DNA from: an uncultured Erysipelotrichaceae bacterium
GTDB lineage: Bacteria; Bacillota_I; Bacilli_A; Erysipelotrichales; Erysipelotrichaceae
NCBI GenBank assembly: GCA_945877405.1
Contig: CAMCSA010000004.1
Span: 1 to 64,000 of the forward strand
Length of the DNA: 64,000 nt
Direction of reading: 5' to 3'
Shown: in pieces, positions 32,053 to 42,349 of the stretch
Layout of the letters: the number at the start of each line of letters is the position of its first letter
Position numbering within the stretch: the first letter of the stretch is position 1
Program-made: the position numbers and the translations under genes
The notes under the pieces: generated by a model
What the model was told of the DNA's origin: nothing
Seen by the model: the letters and a program-made list of their open reading frames with translations, nothing else
The model's database searches: none

Positions 32053-32910
32053 ATGAAACAGAACAGAAAAACAACATGGATTACACTGGCTCTGATCTGC
32101 TGCCTTGTTCTTGTGGCAGTCGGTCTGTATCTGAATATGAAACCACAGCAGGATCGGGTACATGTACCAGATAATCATTCCTCTATTGCATCTGTAGTAG
32201 AACCTGAACCGGAGCCTGACTATGGTCCTGAAAATGCTGCCTACTATAAGAAGTATTTTGAAGATAACCGTGCAATCAACCCTGATTATATCGGCACTGT
32301 CTTTTTTGACAGTAACCTCATCAACCAGCCTGTTGTGCAGTGTCTGGATAACAGCTATTATCTGCGACGTAACTGGCAGACACTGGAATATGATGAAGCC
32401 GGTGCAAATTTCATGGATTACGAGTGTAGAAATGACAGTCAGAATATCATCATCTATGGTCATTATGCCTATCCATCCTATGATCCATCCAGAAAACTGC
32501 GCTTTACACCTCTTGCACAACTGCTGCAACCTGAAAACTATAAAGCAAATAAAACCGTTTATCTGCTGCTGGAAAATGAGATTCGTGAATATGTGATCTG
32601 CTCGGTGTATTTTACGGATCTGATCAGTTCGGATGGCGTGTATTACACACAGTATGAAGAGCAGTATAACCTGGCTGATTTCTATGAAGATTACTTCAGT
32701 ACATATCATGATCGGGTCAAAAGCAAGCAGTTATATGAAACAGGCGAAGATTTCAGCTATGCAGATCATCTGCTGACATTGCAGACATGCGTGGAAAACC
32801 GTCCGGATCAAAGAGAAATCATTGTCTGCAGACAGGTGAACATATATCCGATTACAGATCGGTGTGATTTTGCAATGCGTGAAATGATTGACAGTGAAAG
32901 AGCAGGTTGA
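32053..32910 (+). CDS. Class B sortase
   Basis: N-terminal TM; NIIIYGHYAYP, LTLQTCVENRPDQREIIVCRQV (catalytic His/Cys/Arg). Confidence 0.88.
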   Translation: MKQNRKTTWITLALICCLVLVAVGLYLNMKPQQDRVHVPDNHSSIASVVEPEPEPDYGPENAAYYKKYFEDNRAINPDYIGTVFFDSNLINQPVVQCLDNSYYLRRNWQTLEYDEAGANFMDYECRNDSQNIIIYGHYAYPSYDPSRKLRFTPLAQLLQPENYKANKTVYLLLENEIREYVICSVYFTDLISSDGVYYTQYEEQYNLADFYEDYFSTYHDRVKSKQLYETGEDFSYADHLLTLQTCVENRPDQREIIVCRQVNIYPITDRCDFAMREMIDSERAG

Positions 32911-32912
32911 TC

Positions 32913-33668
32913 ATGGTGGAGCATGATACGTTAGCCCGGACTGTGACCAAGGCAGGAATGATTCTTTTGGAAAACGGGGCAGAAACAAACAGGGTGGAAG
33001 ATACGATGCAAAGACTGTGTAAGGCTTATGGAGCAACAATTGTGGATACCTATGCAACACCGACTCTGCTGATTGTATCGTTTACACTGAATGGACAGCT
33101 TGTCCATAATATCAAACGCATTCATATTCAATCTACCAATCTGGCACGTATTGATGCGGTCAATTCTTTATCCAGGCAGGCATGTGCAGGACTATTGTCA
33201 TGCCAGCAGCTGGATGAAAAACTGGATGAGGTCAAGGCATACAGACCATATTCCATTCCAGCAAGAATTCTTGGTGCATCTGTATGTACATTCGGATTTG
33301 CTCTGTTTTTCCATGGAACATTGCCGGATGCCATCTGTTCCTTTGTCATTGGTGCAGTTGTTCAGGCATTTATGATCATGCTGAACCGGTATCATATTTC
33401 TGCCGTGTTCCGGAATATCCTTGGTGGGGCATTGCTCAGTGGCCTGTCAGTCACAGCTTCCAGATTCATTCCGGTAACAGGCAGTACGGTATCCATATCC
33501 GTTCTCATGCTGCTTGTACCAGGACTGGCAATCACAAATGCAATCCGGGATTCGGTGAATGGGGATCTTGTAGCGGGTCTAGCAAGAGGGCTGGAAAGCA
33601 TACTGACAGCCATTTCCATTGCGGTAGGAAGCGGCTTTATTCTTCTGTTACTGGGAGGTGGCTTATGA
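32913..33668 (+). CDS. Threonine/serine exporter ThrE family, N-terminal subunit
   Basis: GMILLENGAETNRVEDTMQRLCKAYG; DUF1212-type. Confidence 0.9.
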   Translation: MVEHDTLARTVTKAGMILLENGAETNRVEDTMQRLCKAYGATIVDTYATPTLLIVSFTLNGQLVHNIKRIHIQSTNLARIDAVNSLSRQACAGLLSCQQLDEKLDEVKAYRPYSIPARILGASVCTFGFALFFHGTLPDAICSFVIGAVVQAFMIMLNRYHISAVFRNILGGALLSGLSVTASRFIPVTGSTVSISVLMLLVPGLAITNAIRDSVNGDLVAGLARGLESILTAISIAVGSGFILLLLGGGL

Positions 33669-34099
33669 GTGGACTGTACGCTTTTCTTGCCTCCCTTGGC
33701 TTTGCGGTACTGTTCAATGTGCCGAAAAACCGGTTATTCTATGCAGGACTGGCAGGGGGAATCGGAGGAAGTGTTTATGGATTTGCATTGTATTGTGGCA
33801 GCAGTGAAACCATTGCTTTATTATATGCTTCCATATCTCTTTCTATGGTTTCAGAAATCATGGCGCGTCTTCTGCGCTGTCCATCGACGATGTTTCTGAT
33901 CAGTGCACTGATTCCATTTGTTCCAGGTGGTGGAGCATATTATACCGTTCTTTCCATCATTGAAAAAAACAATGAGCTGGCTTTACACTATGGTCTTTCT
34001 GTCATAGCACAGGCTGGGGCAATTGTCCTTGGCTGTGTTCTTGTCACGGGGGCATTTGCCATGATCAGATCATTTGAAATCCATCGCCACAAGGCTTGA
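33665..34099 (+). CDS. Threonine/serine exporter ThrE family, small membrane subunit
   Basis: MSGLYAFLASLGFAVLFNVPKNRLFYAGLAGGIGG; overlaps preceding ORF by 4 nt. Confidence 0.88.
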   Translation: MSGLYAFLASLGFAVLFNVPKNRLFYAGLAGGIGGSVYGFALYCGSSETIALLYASISLSMVSEIMARLLRCPSTMFLISALIPFVPGGGAYYTVLSIIEKNNELALHYGLSVIAQAGAIVLGCVLVTGAFAMIRSFEIHRHKA

Positions 34100-34165
34100 A
34101 ACCGTTTACATTTTAGAGGATAATATAGATGTATTGATTCCTTTAACTGAAAGACAGGTGAAAAT

Positions 34166-35494
34166 ATGAGATTTGTAGATCTGATTGAAAAGAAGGCAGA
34201 TGGTTTTTCGCTTTCAAAAGAAGAAATTGAATTCATGGTAAATGGCTTTACGGATGGTTCCATTCCAGACTATCAGATGAGTGCGATGATGATGGCAATT
34301 CTGCAGAAAGATATGAATGATCAGGAAACAGCAGATCTTACCATGGCAATGATGCATTCTGGTGAAGTTGTGGATCTTTCTGATCTGCCTGGTGTCAAAC
34401 TCGATAAACATTCCACTGGAGGCGTAGGAGATACGACAACACTTGTTGTCGCACCGCTTGTTGCTTCCTGTGGTGGTACGGTTGCGAAAATGAGCGGGCG
34501 GGGCCTTGGCCATACAGGCGGCACACTGGATAAACTGGAATCCATTCCTGGTACGGATGTGGAAATACCACTGGATCAGTTCAAGAATATTGTACGTCAG
34601 TGTGGTGTAGCGGTAATCGGGCAGTCAGCAGATCTGGACCCTGCAGATAAGAAGATGTATGCATTACGTGATGTTACCGCAACGGTACGCTCCATTCCAT
34701 TAATTGCATCATCCATCATGTCCAAAAAACTGGCAAGTGGGGCAGATGGCATTGTTCTGGATGTCAAAACCGGAACAGGTGCGTTTATGCGTACGGTTGA
34801 AGAAGCAAAGCGGCTTGCAAAAACAATGGTATCCATCGGTGTGTTGACTGGCAAAAAGGTAACGGCACTCATCACAGATATGAATCAGCCGCTTGGTAAT
34901 GCAGTTGGAAATGCATTGGAAGTCAAAGAAGCAGTGGAACTGTTAAGTGGAAAGATTGCAGAAACGGATCCGTTATTTCAGGTATGCATGCTTCTTGGAA
35001 GTCATATGCTGATGATGGCTGGGATTGCAGAAGATGCAAAGACAGCAGAAACAATGCTGAAGGAAAGGATTGCAGATGGCAGTGGGCTGAAACGTCTGCA
35101 GCAGATGATTTCACTACAGGGTGGAGATGCCTCTTACCTGACGGTTGAAAACATGGAACAGCTGACAGATGTCAGAAAGCGGATGGATGTTGCTGCCTTA
35201 TGTGATGGTTATGTTTCTTCCATGATGGCAGAAAAGATCGGTACGGCGGCTCAGATGCTAGGAGCAGGAAGAGCAGTCAAAACCGATGTCATAGATCCTT
35301 CTGTAGGACTTGTCATGAAGGTCAGATGCGGGGATTATGTTCATAAAGGGGATCCGTTATGTACACTGTATGTCAATGATGAGACGCATCTCAAACAGGT
35401 ACAGAAACTGCTGTATGAAGCAATCCGTATCTCAGAAGTCAGACAGCAGGTCAATCCGATGATTCATGCGATCATTACTGCTGAAGACTTATAA
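34166..35494 (+). CDS. pdp: Pyrimidine-nucleoside phosphorylase
   Basis: MRFVDLIEKKADGFSLSKEEIEFMVNGFTDGSIPDYQMSA, KHSTGGVGDTTTL. Confidence 0.95.
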   Translation: MRFVDLIEKKADGFSLSKEEIEFMVNGFTDGSIPDYQMSAMMMAILQKDMNDQETADLTMAMMHSGEVVDLSDLPGVKLDKHSTGGVGDTTTLVVAPLVASCGGTVAKMSGRGLGHTGGTLDKLESIPGTDVEIPLDQFKNIVRQCGVAVIGQSADLDPADKKMYALRDVTATVRSIPLIASSIMSKKLASGADGIVLDVKTGTGAFMRTVEEAKRLAKTMVSIGVLTGKKVTALITDMNQPLGNAVGNALEVKEAVELLSGKIAETDPLFQVCMLLGSHMLMMAGIAEDAKTAETMLKERIADGSGLKRLQQMISLQGGDASYLTVENMEQLTDVRKRMDVAALCDGYVSSMMAEKIGTAAQMLGAGRAVKTDVIDPSVGLVMKVRCGDYVHKGDPLCTLYVNDETHLKQVQKLLYEAIRISEVRQQVNPMIHAIITAEDL

Positions 35495-35501
35495 GGAAAT
35501 C

Positions 35502-35524
35502 AAAAGGGCCGATGGCCCTTTTAT
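35502..35524. terminator. Bidirectional terminator between convergent genes
   Basis: aaaagggcc gat ggcccttttatcat. Confidence 0.75.
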
Positions 35525-36000
35525 CATAGTTCTCTCAATTTTTCCAGAATGGTGCGTGCTTCCTGTTCACTCAGATACTGAATTCCTTTTTTTGGGTCTC
35601 TGCGCAGGATGATCGCAACACCGCGTGCACTTGGATCACGATCTGCCAATACCGCAAGGGAATCATCATAACGCTGACTTGGTGTCTGCGATGCATTGTA
35701 GATGATGCGATATTCACTGCCTAAAGAAGGCATGGAAAGTTCAATCAGTTCGCGGTGATCATTGTATGGATCATCAAACTGTTCCCGGATGATTTTGTTT
35801 GTTTCAAAGAAAATCGTGTCAATGTAATGTTCGGAAGTATGATGGACATCCACTGTCTTTTTCGTACTGTCCGTATAGTATGTACGCATGACCAGTGACC
35901 CTTTGCAGATGATCGGACTGGAAGATCCATAGAAGGCAACAGTAAATACTTTATGAATGCTGTAATCAAACGGATAGTAATAAGACCTTGTTTCTGACAT
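35524..36000 (-). CDS. Hypothetical protein (158 aa)
   Basis: MSETRSYYYPFDYSIHKVF...; start chosen at Met14 of the ORF, preceded by acaggagaaaaacg. Confidence 0.65.
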   Translation of the reverse strand: MSETRSYYYPFDYSIHKVFTVAFYGSSSPIICKGSLVMRTYYTDSTKKTVDVHHTSEHYIDTIFFETNKIIREQFDDPYNDHRELIELSMPSLGSEYRIIYNASQTPSQRYDDSLAVLADRDPSARGVAIILRRDPKKGIQYLSEQEARTILEKLREL

Positions 36001-36080
36001 CGTTTTTCTCCTGTTAATAATATAAGACAAACACGACAATGAATCAAGTTGCGTGTATAATAACAGGCGGAGAATCAGAT

Positions 36081-36770
36081 ATGAATATCACAGTGGAAAA
36101 AAGAGTGGAAGGTGCAAAGAAAGCAGTCGGCCTGACGGTCATGATTGATGTGTTCCGTGCCTTTACACTGGAAGCATATGCCTTTGATCAGGGATGTGAA
36201 AAGATCATTCTTGTATCATCCATTCATCAGGCATTTGCTTTAAAACAGAAGCATCCTGAATATGTTCTGGTTGGAGAAAGGGATGGTGTCAGGATTGAAG
36301 GATTTGACTTTGGAAATTCTCCTTCGATCATACGATCCGTGGATCTGAGTGGTAAGACACTTGTGCATACAACAACCAATGGTGTAAGTGGAATTCATCA
36401 TGCAAAGCACGCTTCTTCCATTGTAACAGGTGCATTTGTCAATGCGGCTGCTACTGTCCGTTATATAAAGAATCAGAATCCTGCAACCGTAAGCCTTGTT
36501 GCGATGGGATGGAAAGAAAGAGATACGGAAGAAGATCTGTTATGTGCAGAATATATGAAGAGTTTATTACAGGGAAGAAAGATGGAAGATATCGATGAAA
36601 GACTTCAACAGTTACGTGATCAGGAAGGAAAGAAGTTCTTCAATCCAGCTACCCAGGATATTTTTCCAGAAGCGGATTTTTCTGCCTGTATTGCCAGAGA
36701 TATTTTTGATTTTGCGATCGTGATTGAAAGAGGAGAAGAATATGATACAGCCAGATGCATCCATGCATAA
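36081..36770 (+). CDS. 2-phosphosulfolactate phosphatase family protein (ComB-like)
   Basis: TVMIDVFRAFTLEAYAFDQG, HTTTNGVSGI. Confidence 0.85.
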   Translation: MNITVEKRVEGAKKAVGLTVMIDVFRAFTLEAYAFDQGCEKIILVSSIHQAFALKQKHPEYVLVGERDGVRIEGFDFGNSPSIIRSVDLSGKTLVHTTTNGVSGIHHAKHASSIVTGAFVNAAATVRYIKNQNPATVSLVAMGWKERDTEEDLLCAEYMKSLLQGRKMEDIDERLQQLRDQEGKKFFNPATQDIFPEADFSACIARDIFDFAIVIERGEEYDTARCIHA

Positions 36771-37536
36771 AAAGTATTTCTTTTTTGATATTGATGGAAC
36801 ACTGACAGATGATGCAACCCATCTGATTGTACCAAGTGCCCTGGCGACACTGCATCAGTTACAGGACAATGGACACTTTGTGGCAATTGCGACAGGAAGG
36901 GCACACTATAAGGCAATGTCTTTTGCCAGAAGTATCGGTATTGACAATCTTGTGTGTGCAGGAGGCGGATGTCTTGTAAGAAACGGACAGATCATGGAAT
37001 CACTTTCCTTACCACATGATCAGGTTGTTTCCGTGCTGGAACATGCAGAAGAAGATCAGATCGGATGGCTCGTCATGACAGATGACAGTGATGAAGTGAC
37101 GATGAAGGACTTCCGGTTTCTGGAAACGGCCGGGTTCAGAAAAGAGCTGACGACGTACCATTACGATCCATCTTTTGATTTCCACGATCCTCATCCTGTA
37201 TACAAGTTCTATCTTGCCTATACAAAGGAAATGGAAAAGGATCTGCCATGGATCAATGAGATGGGAAGATTGAGGATGACTGCAGATTACTGCATCTATC
37301 AGTACGATGAAAAGAAAAAGGGCATTGAGATGATGATGGATCATCTGCAGGCACCATATGAAGATGTTGTCGTCTTTGGCGATGGCATGAATGATCTTGT
37401 TATGTTTGATCCAAAATGGACAGGCATTGCGATGGGAAATGGTGAAGAACAGCTCAAAGCCAAGGCGGATTATGTTACGGATACAAACGTCAATGACGGG
37501 ATTGAAAAAGCATGCAGAAGATTCGGCTGGATCTGA
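36742..37536 (+). CDS. HAD-superfamily (Cof-type) hydrolase
   Basis: YFFFDIDGTLTDD, VVVFGDGMNDLVMF. Confidence 0.93.
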   Translation: MIQPDASMHKKYFFFDIDGTLTDDATHLIVPSALATLHQLQDNGHFVAIATGRAHYKAMSFARSIGIDNLVCAGGGCLVRNGQIMESLSLPHDQVVSVLEHAEEDQIGWLVMTDDSDEVTMKDFRFLETAGFRKELTTYHYDPSFDFHDPHPVYKFYLAYTKEMEKDLPWINEMGRLRMTADYCIYQYDEKKKGIEMMMDHLQAPYEDVVVFGDGMNDLVMFDPKWTGIAMGNGEEQLKAKADYVTDTNVNDGIEKACRRFGWI

Positions 37537-37589
37537 TAAAAACTGCATTTCCATCATTGTCAACAGGCAGGAAGTATGGTAATATTCTA

Positions 37590-37660
37590 CCTGCGCAAAT
37601 GATGCGTATCGCTGTTCCGCTGACAGAAAAATGGTCATGAGCAGTTAGATCAATTTGACA
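37590..37660 (+). promoter_or_regulatory. Putative L19 leader (ribosomal protein autoregulatory element)
   Basis: tgttccgctgacagaaaaatggtcatgagcagttaga immediately upstream of rplS resembles remembered L19-leader sequence. Confidence 0.4.
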
Positions 37661-37682
37661 GATGTGTAAAGGAGAAAAGAAA

Positions 37683-38030
37683 ATGGATTTAAGTCTGGTT
37701 GAAAAGATTACAAGAGAACAGCTCCGTACAGACATTCCTGCTTTCAAAGTAGGTGACACTGTAAGAGTTCACGTTCGTATCAAGGAAGGTGCTAAGACAC
37801 GTATTCAGATGTACGAAGGTGTTGTTGTTGACAGAAACAACGGCGGCATCGGTGCTACATTCACAGTTCGTAAGATCTCATCTGGTGTTGGTGTACAGAG
37901 AACATTCCCTGTTCATTCCCCAATCATCGATAAGATTGAAGTAGTACGTCGTGGTAAGGTCAGAAGAGCTAAGCTCACATACCTCAAGGGCCTGTCCGCT
38001 AAGAACGCTCGTATCAAGGAAGATCGTTAA
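37683..38030 (+). CDS. rplS: 50S ribosomal protein L19
   Basis: [56 protein letters not shown]. Confidence 0.97.
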   Translation: MDLSLVEKITREQLRTDIPAFKVGDTVRVHVRIKEGAKTRIQMYEGVVVDRNNGGIGATFTVRKISSGVGVQRTFPVHSPIIDKIEVVRRGKVRRAKLTYLKGLSAKNARIKEDR

Positions 38031-38040
38031 TCCGGATTCT

Positions 38041-38078
38041 GAAAAGGAAGTGGTGAACCATACTGCTTCCTTTTTTTC
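38041..38078 (+). terminator. Intrinsic terminator after rplS
   Basis: aaaaggaagtggtgaaccatactgcttccttttttt. Confidence 0.8.
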
Positions 38079-38185
38079 TATATTTCTTAACCTTTTCTTA
38101 ATATGCTGTTTTGTAACCGGTTACGTATGGCTGTAAACCAAATCTTTCCTTTGCATAAAAGAAAACGTGCTATAATTTATGAACT

Positions 38186-38917
38186 ATGGAAAAGAAAAAT
38201 AACGACATCAATGAAACACAGGTCATGCAGACGCTGACGGATGCAGATGAATATGAAGATGCATACGATACGCAGGAATATGACTTTGAAGATGATCTGA
38301 ATGAAACATCCGTACTGGAAAGACTGACGGACCCGGATCTGGATGAAAAAGTCAGAAAGAACGATAAAAAACCACAGAAGACTTCTGCCTTCAAAGAGGT
38401 ACTCGGATTTCTGAAAGATCTTGCCATTTCCATGGTAGTCATTCTTCTGATCTGCAACTTTATTGTCCGCCCGGTTCGTGTGTATGGTGATTCCATGTAT
38501 CCGACGCTTCTGGATGGATCAATCGGTTTCTCCAATGTCATCGGGTTCAAGACAAAAGAACTGAAAAGATTTGATATTGCGATCATCTATGTGGAAGAAA
38601 AAAATGAATATCTTGTCAAACGTGTGATCGGACTGCCTGGAGAAACGCTGAGTTATCGTTATGGTCAGCTGTATATCAATGGGGAAGTGGTTGATGAACC
38701 GTTTTTGGATCAGGCATATGTGGAACAATGTGGACAGTATTTCATGTCAGATGTTTCTGAAATCACACTTGGTGATGATGAATACTATTGCCTTGGGGAT
38801 AACCGTCCTGCTTCTTCAGATTCACGTTATTATGGTCCGTTCAAAAAGGAACAGATCCGCTCGAAAGGCGTACTTGTTCTGTGGCCGTTTTCTGATTTCG
38901 GCCTGCATACATGGTAA
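38186..38917 (+). CDS. lepB: Signal peptidase I
   Basis: VYGDSMYPTLLDG, VKRVIGLPGETL, YYCLGDNRPASSDSRYYGP; long acidic cytoplasmic N-terminus. Confidence 0.95.
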   Translation: MEKKNNDINETQVMQTLTDADEYEDAYDTQEYDFEDDLNETSVLERLTDPDLDEKVRKNDKKPQKTSAFKEVLGFLKDLAISMVVILLICNFIVRPVRVYGDSMYPTLLDGSIGFSNVIGFKTKELKRFDIAIIYVEEKNEYLVKRVIGLPGETLSYRYGQLYINGEVVDEPFLDQAYVEQCGQYFMSDVSEITLGDDEYYCLGDNRPASSDSRYYGPFKKEQIRSKGVLVLWPFSDFGLHTW

Positions 38918-38973
38918 TGACTCTGCTGATGATGCAGAGTTTTTGTTTGCTTTTGGGAAATGAATCAGCCATA

Positions 38974-39990
38974 ATGAGGAATATGAGTGAGAAAATACAG
39001 ATCAGAGATCTTCGTGGAACCCCTTATCAGAATGGATGTCTTTCCGGCAGTTATTTTCGTGACAGAGTCAGAATTGAAGTGGATGATGTTGCTTCCTTCA
39101 TGCATGATTTTCCAGACTGCTGTAAGCAGATGCAATATCAGATGGCACAGCTGAAAAACGATGTTCCGTCCTATTATGAAGAAACCATCGGCAAAGCAGA
39201 TGGACTTGGAATCGACCGGGATGTTTATATGATGCTCATGCATCCGGAAATCATGCAGGAAGGACATGAATCATGTACGACGATCATGGTTAGAAATGCG
39301 GATGAAACGTTTTCACTCTGTCATAATGAAGATGACATCTACCGCAAAGGCAATCTTGCCTTTGTCAGAGTTTTTACAGAAGATGGATGGTTTATCACAA
39401 ATGACATGTACAACATGCCATTTGGCAATGGCATACTGATCCATGAAAGCGGACTGGTCAGATCGATTAACTACTGTTATGATACAGGTCATTCTGGTAT
39501 ATCCAGATACTATTGTCAAAGACATATTGCTGGGGCAGGAACAGTGAATGATCTGAAAACAAAAGCAATGGAAATGACACCTGCTACCGGATTCAATGTC
39601 AATGTGATTGATCCTGCCTGCCACAGCGGGCAAAGCATTGAAGTACGATCCGATGGGATCTTCTGCAGGGATGTATCATCTTTTCTTGTTCATACAAATC
39701 ATTACATGTATGGTCTTCAGGAAAACATGTATTGTCAACAGCCAGGTGGCAACAGCATCTTCCGCTATGATGCTGTCATGAAGCAGATGAAAAAACATAC
39801 AGAATGGACAGTGGAAATGATGAGTGGAATTCTGGATCAGCATACGGATGATCCAATGACTTCTATCTTTCAATGTCACAGTGATGATAATCGTACACTG
39901 TTTCGATTCTGTTATGATGGATCGCTTCAGAAATCAGAATTCATTGAATATGAGCATGGTAAAACGTTCACCATGCAGGAGGGTATATGA
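38974..39990 (+). CDS. C45-family (acyl-CoA:6-APA acyltransferase-like) Ntn hydrolase
   Basis: GTPYQNGCLSGSYF..., HESCTTIMVRNADETFSLCHNED. Confidence 0.75.
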   Translation: MRNMSEKIQIRDLRGTPYQNGCLSGSYFRDRVRIEVDDVASFMHDFPDCCKQMQYQMAQLKNDVPSYYEETIGKADGLGIDRDVYMMLMHPEIMQEGHESCTTIMVRNADETFSLCHNEDDIYRKGNLAFVRVFTEDGWFITNDMYNMPFGNGILIHESGLVRSINYCYDTGHSGISRYYCQRHIAGAGTVNDLKTKAMEMTPATGFNVNVIDPACHSGQSIEVRSDGIFCRDVSSFLVHTNHYMYGLQENMYCQQPGGNSIFRYDAVMKQMKKHTEWTVEMMSGILDQHTDDPMTSIFQCHSDDNRTLFRFCYDGSLQKSEFIEYEHGKTFTMQEGI

Positions 39991-40865
39991 GTACAAACAC
40001 GATTAACTGGTATCCAGGTCATATGGAAAAAGCAAAACGACAGATGATGGAAAGACTGAAGGCTGTCGACATGGTGATTGAAGTCAGGGATGCAAGAATT
40101 CCGGATGCAAGTACCAATCCGATGCTTTTATCCATGGTGCAGAATAAACCAAGAGTCATCATTCTTTCCAAATGTGACATGGCAGATCCCGTGATGACTG
40201 AAGCATGGATCCAAAAACTGAACAGTGAATCTACACTGGCGATTGCTTTGGATCTGATGCATGATCCTAAAAGTGGTAAGAAACTTGTTCAGGCATGCCT
40301 GCAGATCATGAAACCAAAGCGCGATAAGCAGATTGCCCGTGGCATCCGACCACGTGCCATTCGTGCCATGGCAGCAGGTATTCCAAATGTCGGCAAATCC
40401 ACACTGATCAACCGTATTGCCGGTAAGAATACCGTCAAGGCAGCAGATCGGCCAGGTGTAACAAAATCACTGACATGGATTCATGCGGATCCGCAACTGG
40501 ATCTTCTGGATACACCAGGTGTATTATGGCCGAAGTTTGATGATCCACGTACCGGTACTGTTCTTGCCATACTGGGTTCCATCAATGATGAGATTCTGGA
40601 TCGACGCATGATTGCCATGGATGCCATTCATATCATTCAGGATTATTATCCAGGGTATCTGGAAAACCTGTATGAAAGTGGAGAAGTCAATCCCAATGGC
40701 ATGCTGAAGGCAATTGCTGAAAAAAGGCATATTCTCAAAGAAGAAGGGCAACTGGACACAAGACAGGCTGCCATTACTTTCCTGATCGACTTACGTCATG
40801 GAAAACTTGGCAGATTCACATTGGAGAAACCGTATGACGAAACAGAAGAAGACAAAGATCTGTGA
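39987..40865 (+). CDS. rbgA: Ribosome biogenesis GTPase RbgA/YlqF
   Basis: NWYPGHMEKAKRQM, GIPNVGKSTLINRI circularly permuted GTPase. Confidence 0.95.
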   Translation: MSTNTINWYPGHMEKAKRQMMERLKAVDMVIEVRDARIPDASTNPMLLSMVQNKPRVIILSKCDMADPVMTEAWIQKLNSESTLAIALDLMHDPKSGKKLVQACLQIMKPKRDKQIARGIRPRAIRAMAAGIPNVGKSTLINRIAGKNTVKAADRPGVTKSLTWIHADPQLDLLDTPGVLWPKFDDPRTGTVLAILGSINDEILDRRMIAMDAIHIIQDYYPGYLENLYESGEVNPNGMLKAIAEKRHILKEEGQLDTRQAAITFLIDLRHGKLGRFTLEKPYDETEEDKDL

Positions 40866-41463
40866 CAATACATATGAAATGCAGTACTGGAGTGAAAACT
40901 GTCTGATCACAGGGATTGATGAGGCAGGAAGGGGACCGCTTGCCGGACCGTTATCCGTAGCTGGTGTTGTTTTTCCTGTCGGGTATCATAATGAAGAAAT
41001 CTATGACTCCAAGTCACTCAGCGAAAAGCAGAGAAACAGGTTGTATGATATCATCATTCATGATGCATTATGGTATGAAATCATGGAAGTGGATGAAGCG
41101 ACCATTGATCGATACAATATCCTGGAAGCAGATCGGAATGCCATGAGAAAAATAGCCCTGGATAGCCCAGGAAATGTGATTTTGACAGATGCAATGAAAC
41201 TGGGAATCGATCGACCTGTGATTGATCTTGTCAAAGGAGATCAGAAATCAATCTCCATCGCAGCAGCTTCCATTCTTGCCAAAGTGACAAGAGATCGCAT
41301 CATGGAAATGTATGATGGCATGTATCCACAATATGGTCTTGGCAGAAATAAAGGCTATCCGACGAAAGCACACATGGAAGCCATTGATGTGTATGGCATC
41401 ACACCGATTCACCGCAGAAGCTTTGGACCTGTAAAAGCAAAGCAGATTTCGTTTGATTTCTGA
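40834..41463 (+). CDS. rnhB: Ribonuclease HII
   Basis: GIDEAGRGPLAGPLSVAGVVFP, YDSKSLSEKQR, AASILAKVTRDRIM. Confidence 0.96.
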   Translation: MTKQKKTKICDNTYEMQYWSENCLITGIDEAGRGPLAGPLSVAGVVFPVGYHNEEIYDSKSLSEKQRNRLYDIIIHDALWYEIMEVDEATIDRYNILEADRNAMRKIALDSPGNVILTDAMKLGIDRPVIDLVKGDQKSISIAAASILAKVTRDRIMEMYDGMYPQYGLGRNKGYPTKAHMEAIDVYGITPIHRRSFGPVKAKQISFDF

Positions 41464-41523
41464 CAAAAAAAGTATGATTTCAGATTTTTTCCTGTATTAA
41501 CAGTATACAGGAGGATTTCTGAT

Positions 41524-42270
41524 ATGAATCAAAGAGAATACCTTGCCGATCTAGCTTACGTACACAGTGGGCAATGGCCACGGATTGCGGATGCGATCAG
41601 TAAAAAACAGATGCCATACCATTGTATGAAACACGAAAACTATATCACCATTGCAGACACAGAGTACCCGGAGTGTCTGCGGAAACTGCGGTTTCCACCA
41701 TGGGTGCTGTTTTATGAAGGTGATATCAGTCTTCTGAAAAGACCGATGATGACCATTGTCGGGTCCCGTGAACTGAGTTCCTATGGGAAGCAGATGAGTG
41801 AGATGGCTGCTTCCATTCTGCAGGAAAAGTATGTCATTGTTTCCGGTCTTGCCAAAGGGGCAGATGCGGTTGTGGCAGAAACGACACTGCGTTGTGGTGG
41901 AAAGACAATTGCGGTGATTGGCAGTGGGCTTGGAACACATTATCCAAGTGAAAATGAGATGCTGTATGAACAGATCAGTAAGAATGGACTGATCTTAAGT
42001 GAGTATCCATATGCAACAGGTGTCAGAAAGCACCATTTCCCATGGCGTAACCGGATTCTTGCCGGACTTGGAGAAAGCCTGATCGTAACCCAGGCAAAGG
42101 AACACAGTGGAACAATGATTACCGTCAATGAGGCACTCAATCTTTCCAAGGATGTTTACTGTATTCCATATCCGATGGATGATGTCAATGGTGGTGGATG
42201 CAACAGGCTGATTGAAGAAGGAGCCGGAATGATTTACTGCAGACAGCAGTTACGCGATCTGCTTGGGTAA
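41524..42270 (+). CDS. dprA: DNA processing protein DprA
   Basis: MTIVGSRELSSYGKQM, VSGLAKGADAVVAE, FPWRNRILAGL. Confidence 0.93.
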   Translation: MNQREYLADLAYVHSGQWPRIADAISKKQMPYHCMKHENYITIADTEYPECLRKLRFPPWVLFYEGDISLLKRPMMTIVGSRELSSYGKQMSEMAASILQEKYVIVSGLAKGADAVVAETTLRCGGKTIAVIGSGLGTHYPSENEMLYEQISKNGLILSEYPYATGVRKHHFPWRNRILAGLGESLIVTQAKEHSGTMITVNEALNLSKDVYCIPYPMDDVNGGGCNRLIEEGAGMIYCRQQLRDLLG

Positions 42271-42349
42271 AAAGCAGGTGTTTACAGCTTGCATGTTTTC
42301 GTATAAGCTATAACACGGTATTTATGAAAAGTAAGAAGGAGGATTTGTT

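Noticed and set aside
32913-34099. ThrE exporter appearing broken into two ORFs
   Set aside because: Two-gene split ThrE-type exporters with a 4-nt overlap are a normal architecture in Bacillota.
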